Made by a program: the position numbers and the translations under genes. Positions 1 through 7,953 of a DNA stretch of 64,000 bases are shown piece after piece. Source of the stretch: Rhodovastum atsumiense (GTDB lineage Bacteria; Pseudomonadota; Alphaproteobacteria; Acetobacterales; Acetobacteraceae); NCBI GenBank assembly GCA_026225115.1, contig JAMFSE010000144.1:1-64000 (forward strand), in the 5' to 3' direction. The notes under the pieces are model-generated. The model was not told where the DNA came from, did not search any database, and saw only the letters and a list, made by a program, of their open reading frames with translations. How positions within the stretch are numbered: the first letter of the stretch is position 1; each line of letters starts with the position of its first letter.

Positions 1-381
1 GCCTGCACGCCCTGGGGCAACCCGACCCGCAATGTCTTCGGCTGGCAGCGCCCCTGCTATCTGCTGGGCGAGGGCTACGCCAAAACCTACAAGGAACTCA
101 TGGAGACGACCGAGTGGGATAAATACGGCGTCGGCAATTACGAAAAATGCGCCGACTGCATGGTGCATTCCGGCTTCGAGGCCTCGGCGGTCATCGACTC
201 CTTCAAGAAGCCCTGGAAACTTGCCGCGGTGGCGCTGAAAGGCATCAAAACCGACGGCGCCATGGCCAAGGACATTCCGCTCGATAAAGCCCGCAAGGCC
301 GACTTCGTGTTCTCCAGCCACGTGCAACAGAAAATGGCGGAAATCCACGCGAAGAAGAATGCGCCGCTGCCGGCTGAGTAA
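1..381 (+). CDS. hpnH: Adenosyl-hopene transferase HpnH, C-terminal part (5' end outside window)
   Basis: The reading frame is open from base 1 and ends at a TAA at 379-381, so only about the last 126 residues are seen. They contain the motifs NPTRNVFGWQRPCYLLGEGY and GNYEKCADCMVHSGFEA, which I recognise as the C-terminal end of HpnH. HpnH is a B12-binding radical SAM enzyme that joins the 5'-deoxyadenosyl group to diploptene, the first step towards C35 extended hopanoids. The radical SAM CxxxCxxC motif would lie upstream of the window. A palindromic repeat follows directly after the stop. An hpnG-like gene lies about 2 kb downstream on the opposite strand. Confidence 0.9.
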   Translation, partial: ACTPWGNPTRNVFGWQRPCYLLGEGYAKTYKELMETTEWDKYGVGNYEKCADCMVHSGFEASAVIDSFKKPWKLAAVALKGIKTDGAMAKDIPLDKARKADFVFSSHVQQKMAEIHAKKNAPLPAE

Positions 382-383
382 GG

Positions 384-442
384 GAAGCAGTTCTTTTTCT
401 GTAGAAAAAGAACCAAAAACACTTTTGTTATCCGGGGCATGG
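384..442 (+). repeat. Palindromic intergenic element, half copy 1 (after hpnH)
   Basis: Two bases after the hpnH stop is an inverted repeat with 11-bp arms GTTCTTTTTCT and AGAAAAAGAAC at 390-413. It is followed by CCAAAAACACTTTTG and a remnant of the GGGCCATGG core. The layout matches the element copies further along the window. It would form a hairpin in the 3' untranslated region of hpnH and may terminate transcription. Confidence 0.8.
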
Positions 443-486
443 ATTGTTTGGCCGACAGCGCCATCTCCACGGGATAGGCGCGGCTC

Positions 487-1101
487 GTGATTAATCTGGA
501 GGCCTACTCGGGTTCGCAGATATCCACGGCAATCCCAGACCTTGCCAGATTGCGCGTCGCCGTGTTCCGCGAATGGCCGTATCTGTACGATGGCGACGGC
601 GCCTACGAAGGTGGCTATATCGAGGTCTACGCGCGTTGCCCGGGCGTTGTCGTTTTTCTAGCGCGCAACGGAATGGATATTGTCGGCGCTTCAACCTGTC
701 TCCCACTGCGCGAAGAATCGGCTTCTATCCGCGCGCCATTTCAAGCTCGGGGGCTCGACGTAAATCGATTTTTCTATTTCGGAGAATCAGTTTTGCTGCC
801 GGCATTTCGCGGCCAAGGCGTTGGCGTGAAATTCTTCGAAGCGCGTGAACGCGCCGCGCGGGAAGCAAACGCCGATTTCGCGATTTTCTGTGCGGTGCGG
901 CGCCAGGATGATCATCCTGCGCGTCCCAAAAACAGCATCGATATGCCACGCTTCTGGCGGCAGCGCGGCTATGCGCCATTGCCCGGCATTTCCTGCCAAA
1001 TGGCCTGGAAAGAAATCTCCCAGGCCGAGCCGCTCAACCATGATCTCGATTTCTGGATCAAACCGCTCGGCGCCGCGCCAATTCCCGCAGGCCTCGCATG
1101 A
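487..1101 (+). CDS. GNAT family N-acetyltransferase
   Basis: This is a 204-residue protein with a GTG start. The acetyl-CoA-binding motif RGQGVG is at residues 108-113, preceded by FYFGESVLLPAF, typical of the GNAT fold. There is no signal peptide. It probably acetylates a small molecule or protein amine, but the substrate cannot be read from the sequence. Its stop overlaps the start of the carbon-nitrogen hydrolase by four bases, and a SnoaL-like gene follows 18 bases after that, so the three form an operon. From memory, homologues of these three genes are neighbours in other Proteobacteria. I do not know of a characterised function. The start is uncertain because no clear ribosome binding site is visible. 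Confidence 0.85.
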   Translation: MINLEAYSGSQISTAIPDLARLRVAVFREWPYLYDGDGAYEGGYIEVYARCPGVVVFLARNGMDIVGASTCLPLREESASIRAPFQARGLDVNRFFYFGESVLLPAFRGQGVGVKFFEARERAAREANADFAIFCAVRRQDDHPARPKNSIDMPRFWRQRGYAPLPGISCQMAWKEISQAEPLNHDLDFWIKPLGAAPIPAGLA

Positions 1102-1973
1102 GCAGCAAGCTACGCCTCGGCGTGCACGCATGGCAGGTCGCCCAGGTGACGACGCTCGAGGAATATGCGCAGCATCTCGATCACGTCGTTGCCGCTGGCG
1201 CCAAATCAGCAGAGTTGCTGCTGCTGCCTGAGTATTCCTGTATGGAGGCGGCAGCCGCGGTTGCCGATCAACCGACGGCGGCAGCCGAACTTGCCGCCGC
1301 ATGCCGGATCACAGACCGGTTACTGGAGATCATGATCGCCTGCGCGCAACGGCATAAAACATGGCTGATGCCCGGCAGCTTGCCCTATCACGCGGCAGGC
1401 AAAATTCGTAACCGGGCGCCTTTGATAAACCCCGCCGGAAAAATCGCCTTTCAGGACAAGCGCGTCATGACCCGCTTCGAATCGGAATCCTGGGGTGTGC
1501 AGGCCGGCGAGCCTCCCGGTGTCTTCAAGACGCCCTGGGGCACCATCGGCGCCTCGATCTGCTATGATTCCGAATTCCCCATGCTGGCCCGCGCGCAGGT
1601 TGAGCGCGGCGCCTGGCTGCTCCTGGTGCCTGCCTGCACGGATACGCTGCATGGCTTTAACCGCGTGCGCATCTCCGCTCAAGCGCGCGCGCTTGAGAAC
1701 CAATGTTTCGTCGCGCTCGCCCCGACGGTGGGCCTCGCCCCATGGTCGGCGACATTGGATGAGAATCACGGCCAAGCCGGAATCTACGGTCCGATCGACC
1801 GAGGTTTTTCGCCCGACGGCGTTATCGCGGAAGGCAGAATGGACGTGGCAGGCTGGGTATTCGCGACCCTCGACCCCATCGCGCTTACTACTGTGCGGAC
1901 TCAAGGCGCGGTGCTGAACCATGCGGATTGGCCGGGTGCGATTGCCGAGCCGAAATTCATCGATTTCCTCTGA
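1098..1973 (+). CDS. Carbon-nitrogen hydrolase (nitrilase superfamily)
   Basis: This 291-residue cytoplasmic enzyme has the superfamily's Glu-Lys-Cys triad in order: E45 in LLPEYSC, K121 in QDKRVMTRFE and C155 in SICYDSEFPM. Members hydrolyse amides or, less often, nitriles. The Lys and Cys contexts resemble amidases rather than true nitrilases. The start overlaps the preceding acetyltransferase gene (ATGA overlap), so the two are translationally coupled. One plausible idea is that the pair acts in turn on one amine or amide metabolite, but that is inference. It differs clearly from the second family member at 32035. Confidence 0.88.
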   Translation: MSSKLRLGVHAWQVAQVTTLEEYAQHLDHVVAAGAKSAELLLLPEYSCMEAAAAVADQPTAAAELAAACRITDRLLEIMIACAQRHKTWLMPGSLPYHAAGKIRNRAPLINPAGKIAFQDKRVMTRFESESWGVQAGEPPGVFKTPWGTIGASICYDSEFPMLARAQVERGAWLLLVPACTDTLHGFNRVRISAQARALENQCFVALAPTVGLAPWSATLDENHGQAGIYGPIDRGFSPDGVIAEGRMDVAGWVFATLDPIALTTVRTQGAVLNHADWPGAIAEPKFIDFL

Positions 1974-1991
1974 CTTCCCAAAGGTTCAACC

Positions 1992-2411
1992 ATGTCCGCC
2001 GCAGCTGCCCGCCAATTGATCGAGACCTATTACGCGATGTTCAATTCCGGCGACCGGGAGGCATTTCTAGACCTGCTGACCGAGGATGTCGTGCATGACA
2101 TCAACCAGGGCGGCCGAGAGGTCGGTGTACCCGCATTTCGCAGCTTCCTGATCCGCATGGACCGCTGCTACCGCGAGCAAATCAAAGGCCTTGTTGTCTT
2201 AACCGATGAGGCCGGCGACCGCGCCGCGGCGGAATTCACTGTGCATGGCGCCTACATCGATACGGACGAAGGGCTGCCGGCCGCCAGCGGCCAGACCTAT
2301 GTGCTGCCGGCCGGCGCTTTTTTCACGCTGTCGGACGGCAAAGTTGCCCGCATATCCAACACTTATAATTTGCCAGAATGGATCAGGCAGGTCATGGGCG
2401 TAAACCCGTAG
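1992..2411 (+). CDS. SnoaL / NTF2-like protein (ketosteroid isomerase-related)
   Basis: The 139-residue product has a small alpha+beta cone fold signature: TYYAMFNSGDREAFLDLL at the N-terminus, EDVVHDINQGG, then AAEFTVHGAY and LPAGAFF. These are typical of SnoaL-like NTF2 proteins, which bind small hydrophobic ligands and sometimes act as isomerases or hydrolases. An AAAGG sequence lies a short way upstream of the ATG. It is the third gene of the acetyltransferase / amidase operon and may bind or process the same metabolite. It ends three bases before the stop of the convergent hpnG-like gene. Confidence 0.85.
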   Translation: MSAAAARQLIETYYAMFNSGDREAFLDLLTEDVVHDINQGGREVGVPAFRSFLIRMDRCYREQIKGLVVLTDEAGDRAAAEFTVHGAYIDTDEGLPAASGQTYVLPAGAFFTLSDGKVARISNTYNLPEWIRQVMGVNP

Positions 2412-2414
2412 GGC

Positions 2415-3050
2415 TCATATCGTCCGCAATTTTCCAATCAACGCGGCACGCGCTTTGGCGGCATCCTGGCCAAGGGCAATCAGCGCGGGTATCTGACCCG
2501 GCTTTTTAAATACCGAGGCGAGGACAGACAAAAATCCGATCTCGCCGGCGCCGTTCAACGCAATGAGTGCGGCTGGCGGAAGGTTGCGCGAGGCCGGATC
2601 GGCCACCGCGCGCAGCACGGCGAACGGCAGTTTTCGGGCTGCCGCAACCCTGGCGACCGCACCGGATTCCAGGTCGATCGCTTCCGCATGATTCTGCGCA
2701 AACAAAGCCGCCTTATCGCCTTGCGTCTCGGCAACCCGTTCTGCGGACATCATCAGTTCTGCGTTGGACCCGCCGAGCCATTCGACGAGCGACGGGTCAC
2801 ATAAATAGATTTTGCCATCATCGACAACCGATTCCGGCACCAGAACAGCGCCAGGATGAAGTGCCGGATTCAATCCACCGGCAAGCCCAAAACTGACAAG
2901 TGCCGTCACCCCATCCGCAACCAGTTTTTCCGCCGCCCGACCAGCCCCAGCCGGAAACCCCCCGCCAACGCCGACCCGAACACCAAAACGCCGAAGCAAC
3001 TTCGCCTCGGCGCTAAGCCCAACCACAAACCCAATTTGAGAACGATCCAT
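2415..3050 (-). CDS. hpnG: Hopanoid-associated nucleoside phosphorylase-like protein (HpnG-like)
   Basis: This 211-residue protein belongs to the PNP/UDP phosphorylase superfamily (MTA/SAH nucleosidase-like). The early VGLSAEAKLL, the SFGLAGGLNPALHPGAVLVPE nucleoside-binding region and the AIDLESGAVARVAAARKLPFAVLRAVAD segment with its ribose-binding Glu fit HpnG. HpnG removes adenine from adenosylhopane to give phosphoribosylhopane, the step after HpnH. Having hpnH only 2 kb away supports the call. The usual adjacent, same-strand arrangement has been lost: three unrelated genes lie between and this gene is inverted. A generic nucleosidase is the alternative. Confidence 0.75.
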   Translation of the reverse strand: MDRSQIGFVVGLSAEAKLLRRFGVRVGVGGGFPAGAGRAAEKLVADGVTALVSFGLAGGLNPALHPGAVLVPESVVDDGKIYLCDPSLVEWLGGSNAELMMSAERVAETQGDKAALFAQNHAEAIDLESGAVARVAAARKLPFAVLRAVADPASRNLPPAALIALNGAGEIGFLSVLASVFKKPGQIPALIALGQDAAKARAALIGKLRTI

Positions 3051-3075
3051 CCGCGCCTATATCACACCACCCAGA

Positions 3076-3201
3076 TGCGGATAATTCGCTGTGGTGAGTC
3101 AGCTGGGGCGTCAGTCGAGAACCGGACCGGAGCGATCGTTAAGATCGTGAGGACCGGAAGCGCAGGCAGGCGCCTCAGATCGCCGCCACAGCGGATTATC
3201 T
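3076..3201. repeat. Inverted repeat pair in the hpnG-dps gap
   Basis: GATAATTCGCTGTGG at 3080-3094 and CCACAGCGGATTATC at 3186-3200 are inverted copies matching at 14 of 15 positions, 91 bp apart. The interior holds a smaller near-palindrome around CGATCGTTAAGATCG. The right arm touches the end of dps. It could be a large terminator hairpin for dps or the remnant of a small palindromic insertion. The function is not known. Confidence 0.55.
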
Positions 3202-3689
3202 TAAGCTGACAAATGGGCTTCGAGGAACCAGAGGGCCTTATCCAGCCCGCGTGAGACTTCAGTGAAGACATCGGCGGAGGTGGCATCGCCGGCTTCATCG
3301 GACTCGTCGATATTCGCGCGCACGGAATTGGCGACCTTACCGTAACGATCAATCAGCGCCGCAAGATGATCCTTGATCGCGTGGATATCCGTAGGATAGG
3401 GCTCAAGCGTGGTTTTCTTGTCCGTCGTCTGGACGGTGCCCAAAGCTGTACCGCCAAGCTGGATGATGCGTTCGGCCATCGTATCAACATAGTCGTCGAT
3501 CTGGGTGCGCAGTGTATCGAGCATCTCATGCACCGCGATAAAATTTATCCCTTTAATATTCCAATGCGCCTGCTTTGTGATCAGCGCCAGATCAATGGTG
3601 TCGGCGACGCGCGCGTTCAGCAGCTCGATCACCGTCTGCTTAGCATTCGATGGTAGATCGTTCTTGGTGGGGTATAATTTGGCTGGCAT
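3201..3689 (-). CDS. dps: DNA starvation/stationary-phase protection protein Dps
   Basis: The 162-residue protein is of normal Dps length. The intersubunit ferroxidase ligands are present with the spacing of the E. coli protein: H42, H54, D58, D69 and E73, in KQAHWNIKG...HEMLDTL...DYVDTMAERI. Dps forms a hollow dodecamer that oxidises and stores iron with peroxide and coats DNA in stress. The N-terminal tail has few lysines, so DNA binding may be weak. The gene stands alone, and the pnp gene ends about 217 bp upstream on the same strand. Confidence 0.95.
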   Translation of the reverse strand: MPAKLYPTKNDLPSNAKQTVIELLNARVADTIDLALITKQAHWNIKGINFIAVHEMLDTLRTQIDDYVDTMAERIIQLGGTALGTVQTTDKKTTLEPYPTDIHAIKDHLAALIDRYGKVANSVRANIDESDEAGDATSADVFTEVSRGLDKALWFLEAHLSA

Positions 3690-3777
3690 ATGAAGCTCCT
3701 CGCGGCTGAAATAGTTACCGGAAATGTAGGGCGTCGGGCCGAAGAAGCAATCGTTATTATTGAGAAATTGAAGGCGT

Positions 3778-3807
3778 GGATGGCCGGGTCAAGCCCGGCC
3801 ATGACGC
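3778..3807. repeat. Short CCGGGCTTGACCCGG-type palindrome downstream of pnp
   Basis: ATGGCCGGG, a short loop TCAAG and CCCGGCCATGA form a strong hairpin between the pnp stop and the dps start. I recognise this sequence as a common alphaproteobacterial intergenic repeat. It lies within the pnp 3' region, next to a copy of the large palindromic element, and may add to termination. Confidence 0.65.
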
Positions 3808-3845
3808 GATGGTTTTGGGGCAAAGGCTTCGGTATTCCCAAATCC

Positions 3846-3905
3846 CATGCCCCAGACTCGCAGAAGTCTTTTTGCTTCTTTTTCTTCAGAAAAAGAAGTT
3901 CTTAC
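3846..3905 (-). repeat. Palindromic intergenic element, half copy 2 (after pnp)
   Basis: CTTCTTTTTCT and AGAAAAAGAAG arms at 3875-3898 are followed, in the pnp direction, by GCAAAAAGACTT. The element begins within a few bases of the pnp stop at 3907 and points away from it, as in the other copies. Confidence 0.85.
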
Positions 3906-3906
3906 C

Positions 3907-6054
3907 TCACTCCGCAGCCGCGTCGCGGCGGCCCTTGGCGCCCACGGCTTCGGAGATATCTTCACCGGTGGCCTGATCGACCATCCGCATGGAGAGTTTC
4001 ACCTTGCCGCGGTCATCGAAGCCGATGACTTTCACCTTCACGCTATCGCCGATCTTGACGATGTCGTTGGTTTTGTTGACCCGCGTCGCTGCCAGTTCGG
4101 AGATGTGAACCAGGCCGTCCTTGGCGCCAAGGAAGTTCACGAAAGCGCCGAAATCGGCGGTTTTCACGACCTTGCCATTATAGATCACGCCCATTTCCGG
4201 CTCGGCAATAATGCCGCGGATTTTCTCGATCGCTGCCTGCGCCTTTTTATCGTCGGAGGCGGCGATTTTGACGGTGCCATTATCATCGATATCGATCTTG
4301 GCGCCGGTCTGTTCGACGATCTCGCGGATAACCTTGCCGCCGGTGCCGATGATGTCGCGAATTTTCTCTTTCGGCACCTGGATCACGGTGATCTTGGGCG
4401 CGTTGCCGGAGACGTCTTCGCGGCCGGCGGTGAGCGCCTTCGCCATTTCGCCGAGGATATGGAGACGGCCGTCCTTGGCCTGCTCCAACGCGATCTTCAT
4501 GATTTCCGGCGTGATCGAGGTGATCTTGATATCCATTTGCAGGGACGTCACACCTTGCTCGGTACCGGCAACCTTGAAGTCCATGTCGCCCAGATGATCT
4601 TCATCGCCAAGGATGTCGGAGAGTACGGCAAAGCCGCGATCTTCCTTGATCAGCCCCATGGCGATACCGGCGACCGGACGCGTCAGCGGCACGCCGGCAT
4701 CCATCAGCGCGAGCGAGGTGCCGCAGACGGTTGCCATTGAGGACGAGCCGTTGCTTTCGGTGATTTCGGAGACAATCCGCAGCGTGTACGGAAATTTGTC
4801 TTTCGCCGGCAGCAGCGGATGCACGGCGCGCCATGCGAGCTTGCCGTGGCCGATTTCACGGCGGCCCGGCGAGCCCATGCGGCCGGTTTCACCAACCGAG
4901 TACGGAGGGAAGTTGTAATGCAGCATGAAATGCTCGCGGAACTCGCCTTCAACCGCGTCGATCAGCTGCTCGTCCTGGGCGGTGCCCAAGGTGGCCACCA
5001 CCAGCGCCTGGGTCTCGCCGCGGGTAAACAGCGCCGAACCATGGGTGCGCGGCAGAACCCCGACTTCCGCCATAATCGGGCGAACCGTCTTGGTGTCGCG
5101 GCCATCAATGCGCAGGCCGGTGTCCAGGATGTTGTTGCGGACGATATCCGCCTCAAGCTCCTTGAACAGGCCTTTCGCCTTATCGGCATCCAGCCCTTCT
5201 TCGGTCAGCGACGCGATTGCCGACTTCTTGGCAGCCGAGATTTTTTCCTGGCGAAGCTGCTTCACCGTTTCGGTATAGGCAGCGCGAATGCCATCGCGGG
5301 CCAGCGCATCGATACGGCCGGTAAGGGTCTTGGTCTCTTCCGAGATTTCCGGCAGCGGCCACGGATCTTTGGCGGAATGTTCGGCCAGGTCGATGATCGC
5401 CTGGATCACCGGCTGGAACGCCGCATGGCCGAAGCTGACGGCGCCGAGCATGACTTCCTCGGAAAGCTCGGAAGCCTCGGATTCGACCATCAGCACGCCT
5501 TCAATGGTGCCGGCGAGGACGAGATCGAGCTTGCTCTCTTCCTTTTGCGAGGTGGTCGGGTTCAGCACGTATTCGCCGTTGATATAGCCAACGCGCGCAG
5601 CACCCACCGGCCCGAAGAACGGGATGCCGGAAATGGTCAGCGCGGCGGAGGCTGCAACCAGCGCCAGAATATCGGGGTCGTTTTCCAGGTCATGGCTCAG
5701 CACGGTCACGATGACCTGCACCTCATTCTTGTAGCCATGCGGGAAAAGCGGGCGGATCGGGCGATCGATTAACCGGGAAACCAGGGTTTCCTTCTCGGTC
5801 GGCCGGCCTTCACGCTTGAAGAAGCCGCCCGGTATGCGGCCGGCGGCGAAGAATTTCTCCTGGTAGTTCACCGTGAGCGGGAAGAAATCCAGCCCCGGCT
5901 TCGGCGATTTGGCGCCGACCACGGTCGCCAGCACCACGGTATCGCCATAGGAGGCGACAACGGCGCCATCGGCCTGGCGGGCAACCTTGCCGGTCTCGAG
6001 GATCAGCGTGTTGCCGCCCCATTCCAGCTCTTTACGAAAATAACGATCAAACAT
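3907..6054 (-). CDS. pnp: Polyribonucleotide nucleotidyltransferase (PNPase)
   Basis: This 715-residue protein has the full PNPase layout: two RNase PH-like domains separated by an alpha-helical linker, a KH domain near residues 553-613 ([17 protein letters not shown]) and an S1 domain near 620-690. It degrades RNA 3' to 5' using phosphate and is a degradosome component. Typical early motifs [18 protein letters not shown] and [11 protein letters not shown] are present. The gene usually follows rpsO, but no rpsO lies upstream here. A leader hairpin at 6148-6177 may matter for control. Its 3' end carries two palindromic repeats. Confidence 0.98.
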   Translation of the reverse strand: MFDRYFRKELEWGGNTLILETGKVARQADGAVVASYGDTVVLATVVGAKSPKPGLDFFPLTVNYQEKFFAAGRIPGGFFKREGRPTEKETLVSRLIDRPIRPLFPHGYKNEVQVIVTVLSHDLENDPDILALVAASAALTISGIPFFGPVGAARVGYINGEYVLNPTTSQKEESKLDLVLAGTIEGVLMVESEASELSEEVMLGAVSFGHAAFQPVIQAIIDLAEHSAKDPWPLPEISEETKTLTGRIDALARDGIRAAYTETVKQLRQEKISAAKKSAIASLTEEGLDADKAKGLFKELEADIVRNNILDTGLRIDGRDTKTVRPIMAEVGVLPRTHGSALFTRGETQALVVATLGTAQDEQLIDAVEGEFREHFMLHYNFPPYSVGETGRMGSPGRREIGHGKLAWRAVHPLLPAKDKFPYTLRIVSEITESNGSSSMATVCGTSLALMDAGVPLTRPVAGIAMGLIKEDRGFAVLSDILGDEDHLGDMDFKVAGTEQGVTSLQMDIKITSITPEIMKIALEQAKDGRLHILGEMAKALTAGREDVSGNAPKITVIQVPKEKIRDIIGTGGKVIREIVEQTGAKIDIDDNGTVKIAASDDKKAQAAIEKIRGIIAEPEMGVIYNGKVVKTADFGAFVNFLGAKDGLVHISELAATRVNKTNDIVKIGDSVKVKVIGFDDRGKVKLSMRMVDQATGEDISEAVGAKGRRDAAAE

Positions 6055-6396
6055 CTTTGTTCACTCCATACGCGACGGAACGGAAGCAGGAGGACTTTGA
6101 TGCAGCGTGAAAATCAACGGCAGCGGCGCCTCGGGCTGCATGGGTCTGGCTGTGAGGGGGAGAACCTCGTCACAGCCACGGACCATGTGGCCGGAAACGC
6201 CGCGGATAAACCTGGCGATTTACGCGAACATCAAAGAGCGAACCCCGCGCCCGTTTGCCGCTTTCAGTCAAAAACCACATCCCGGACCAATTTCCAGGAT
6301 ATGAACACGCCACCCTGGCGTGATGAGGGCTTTCTAGCCCAAAGCGGCTTAACACGCCACCCGCGCCCGAATTGCCCCCAAATCGCCCCCGAATGG
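6055..6396. other. 342-bp gap between pnp and the upstream membrane protein gene
   Basis: I find no convincing gene here. A plus-strand open frame running through it continues antisense into the neighbouring gene and looks like a shadow. The gap should hold the pnp promoter and leader. A small hairpin, GGGCT/AGCCC at 6327-6340, lies 3' of the membrane protein gene but has no following T-run. Confidence 0.5.
6148..6177 (-). promoter_or_regulatory. Hairpin in the pnp leader
   Basis: GGCTGTGA at 6148-6155 pairs perfectly with TCACAGCC at 6170-6177, and GAGG/CCTC inside can extend the stem with one bulge. It lies roughly 95-125 bases upstream of the pnp start. In enterobacteria a pnp leader stem is cut by RNase III for autocontrol, so this is a candidate for a similar role. 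That is inference from position only. Confidence 0.5.
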
Positions 6397-7953
6397 CTAG
6401 GGCGGCCGCGGTTTTACGTCGCAGAGCCGGATCGCCTGTTGAACGGCGGAGCGGATTGGGACGCAGCTAGCCTCGGCATAGGTCAGGCCGAATGCGGCGA
6501 GACGCGCATTTATCGCGGCGTCTCCGGCTTGCGAATTCATGAGCAGCCGGATCGCCCCTGCCGTGTGTGACAGATGTTGCACGGCCGGAAATTCCGCCGT
6601 GCCGGGGCTAAGCCAGTCCAGCGAAACGAAGGCGCTTCCGCGGCCATTTAGATAAGGAACGACAAACCCAATCGGTGCGCCGCTGATAAATACCAGGCTA
6701 TGCGGGGCCACCGGTGGAATGGGTGCCTCGACCAGCGACTTGCCGTAGCCAATCCGCCCCCAGCCAATTGGTTTGGTAAAGGCGATCACCGCGACGCAAA
6801 TACCGGCAAGCACCATCCATGGCGCAGGCTTCTGCAAAAACGGCCGGATCGCCGTCCAGATCACGATGCCGCTGATGGCCTCCAGGGCGAGCGCGTAACG
6901 CAGAATTGAAAAGCCGATCAGCCAGAAAAAATAACTGATCGCAAAAAACGCCCAGACCGCCACGGCGTTACGGGACGGCCGGGCGGCCCGGCGGGTAAAA
7001 ACGGCGAGCAACGCGGCTGCCAGCGCCAAATAAACCAGCGCAAAGCGCGGGTCACGGAGCGGCTCCTCGGAGGCGATGAAGCTATGCCCCTGCAGCCAGA
7101 AAAAAGGATAGAACAGCCATTGCGCGGCATCGCGTGGAAAAAATCTGGTGTCGTGGATGAACACCGCAGGCGCCCAAGGCGAGGGAAAAACCGAGCCGAA
7201 TACGGGAAAAAACGGGTTGTGGAACTCTTCCCACAGCAGCGCCCCCCACCAGCCCCAAAGTGCCAAGAATCCAATGGCGACCGCGGCGCAAAACAAAATT
7301 CCGGATAACACCACTGGCCGCATCCCCCGCGCCTGCAGCAGGCAAAGCACCAGCAGCCCGGGCGCAAAAAGCAAGGCGGTGAGTTTCAAACCCGCGGCGC
7401 ATCCCGCCGCCAGTCCGCATATGCCCGCAATACCTGGGCTGCCCGGTTTTGCCAGAACAACCCAAAGGCCGAGCAGCAGAACATCGGCGATCAGAATGTC
7501 ATCATAGACCGTGCCGACTTCTGACAGGATGGTGGCACCGGTTAACCCCAGAATTCCGGCAAGTGCTGCTTCCGCCACCGCGCCGGGCAGCAGGATCCGC
7601 GCGATATTGAACACAATGAAAGCCAATAGCCCGAACGGCAGTCCAGCCAGCCCGGCAACGATGACCGGATGCGCCGGAAACAAAACGAATTTAGTTACGT
7701 AATAAGGAATGTCCGCCAGCGGATTCAGATAGCCCTGAATACCGGCAACAAAATAATCAGTCGGCAGCCTGCCATGCAAAACCGCAAACGGACCGTACAG
7801 ATGATAGTTTTGAAGATCCCAATTGGCATCGGTGCGATCGATGATCGAAAGGATCGCGCCGGCCGCCAGGCAAAACGCCAACAGACTTAATCTTCCGCCT
7901 GCCATGGCCGAGCGGGCAGGGGCCTCAGGCGCCGCCGGAGTCACGAAAATCAT
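6397..7953 (-). CDS. Multi-pass membrane protein, GT-C glycosyltransferase-like (GT87/DUF2029 type)
   Basis: The 518-residue protein has about ten or more hydrophobic segments and a short soluble C-terminal end. After the first membrane segment comes DANWDLQNYHLYGPFAVLHG, an acidic loop of the kind that holds the catalytic Asp in polyprenyl-phosphate-dependent GT-C enzymes. It probably uses a lipid-linked sugar made by the adjacent GT2 enzyme to glycosylate a periplasmic acceptor. It overlaps the GT2 gene by 29 bases and so is co-transcribed. The exact family and substrate are not certain. An alternative start is ATG at 7905. Confidence 0.7.
   Translation of the reverse strand: MIFVTPAAPEAPARSAMAGGRLSLLAFCLAAGAILSIIDRTDANWDLQNYHLYGPFAVLHGRLPTDYFVAGIQGYLNPLADIPYYVTKFVLFPAHPVIVAGLAGLPFGLLAFIVFNIARILLPGAVAEAALAGILGLTGATILSEVGTVYDDILIADVLLLGLWVVLAKPGSPGIAGICGLAAGCAAGLKLTALLFAPGLLVLCLLQARGMRPVVLSGILFCAAVAIGFLALWGWWGALLWEEFHNPFFPVFGSVFPSPWAPAVFIHDTRFFPRDAAQWLFYPFFWLQGHSFIASEEPLRDPRFALVYLALAAALLAVFTRRAARPSRNAVAVWAFFAISYFFWLIGFSILRYALALEAISGIVIWTAIRPFLQKPAPWMVLAGICVAVIAFTKPIGWGRIGYGKSLVEAPIPPVAPHSLVFISGAPIGFVVPYLNGRGSAFVSLDWLSPGTAEFPAVQHLSHTAGAIRLLMNSQAGDAAINARLAAFGLTYAEASCVPIRSAVQQAIRLCDVKPRPP

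Noticed and set aside
3847-5772. Two long plus-strand open frames antisense to pnp (297 and 317 codons)
   Set aside because: They mirror the codon structure of a clearly real, full-length PNPase gene; their products are His/Asp/Gly-rich with no recognisable domain. High-GC antisense shadows.
6097-6570. Plus-strand frame in the pnp upstream gap
   Set aside because: It runs antisense into the membrane protein gene and has a low-complexity, Arg/Gln-rich product; no ribosome binding site stands out.
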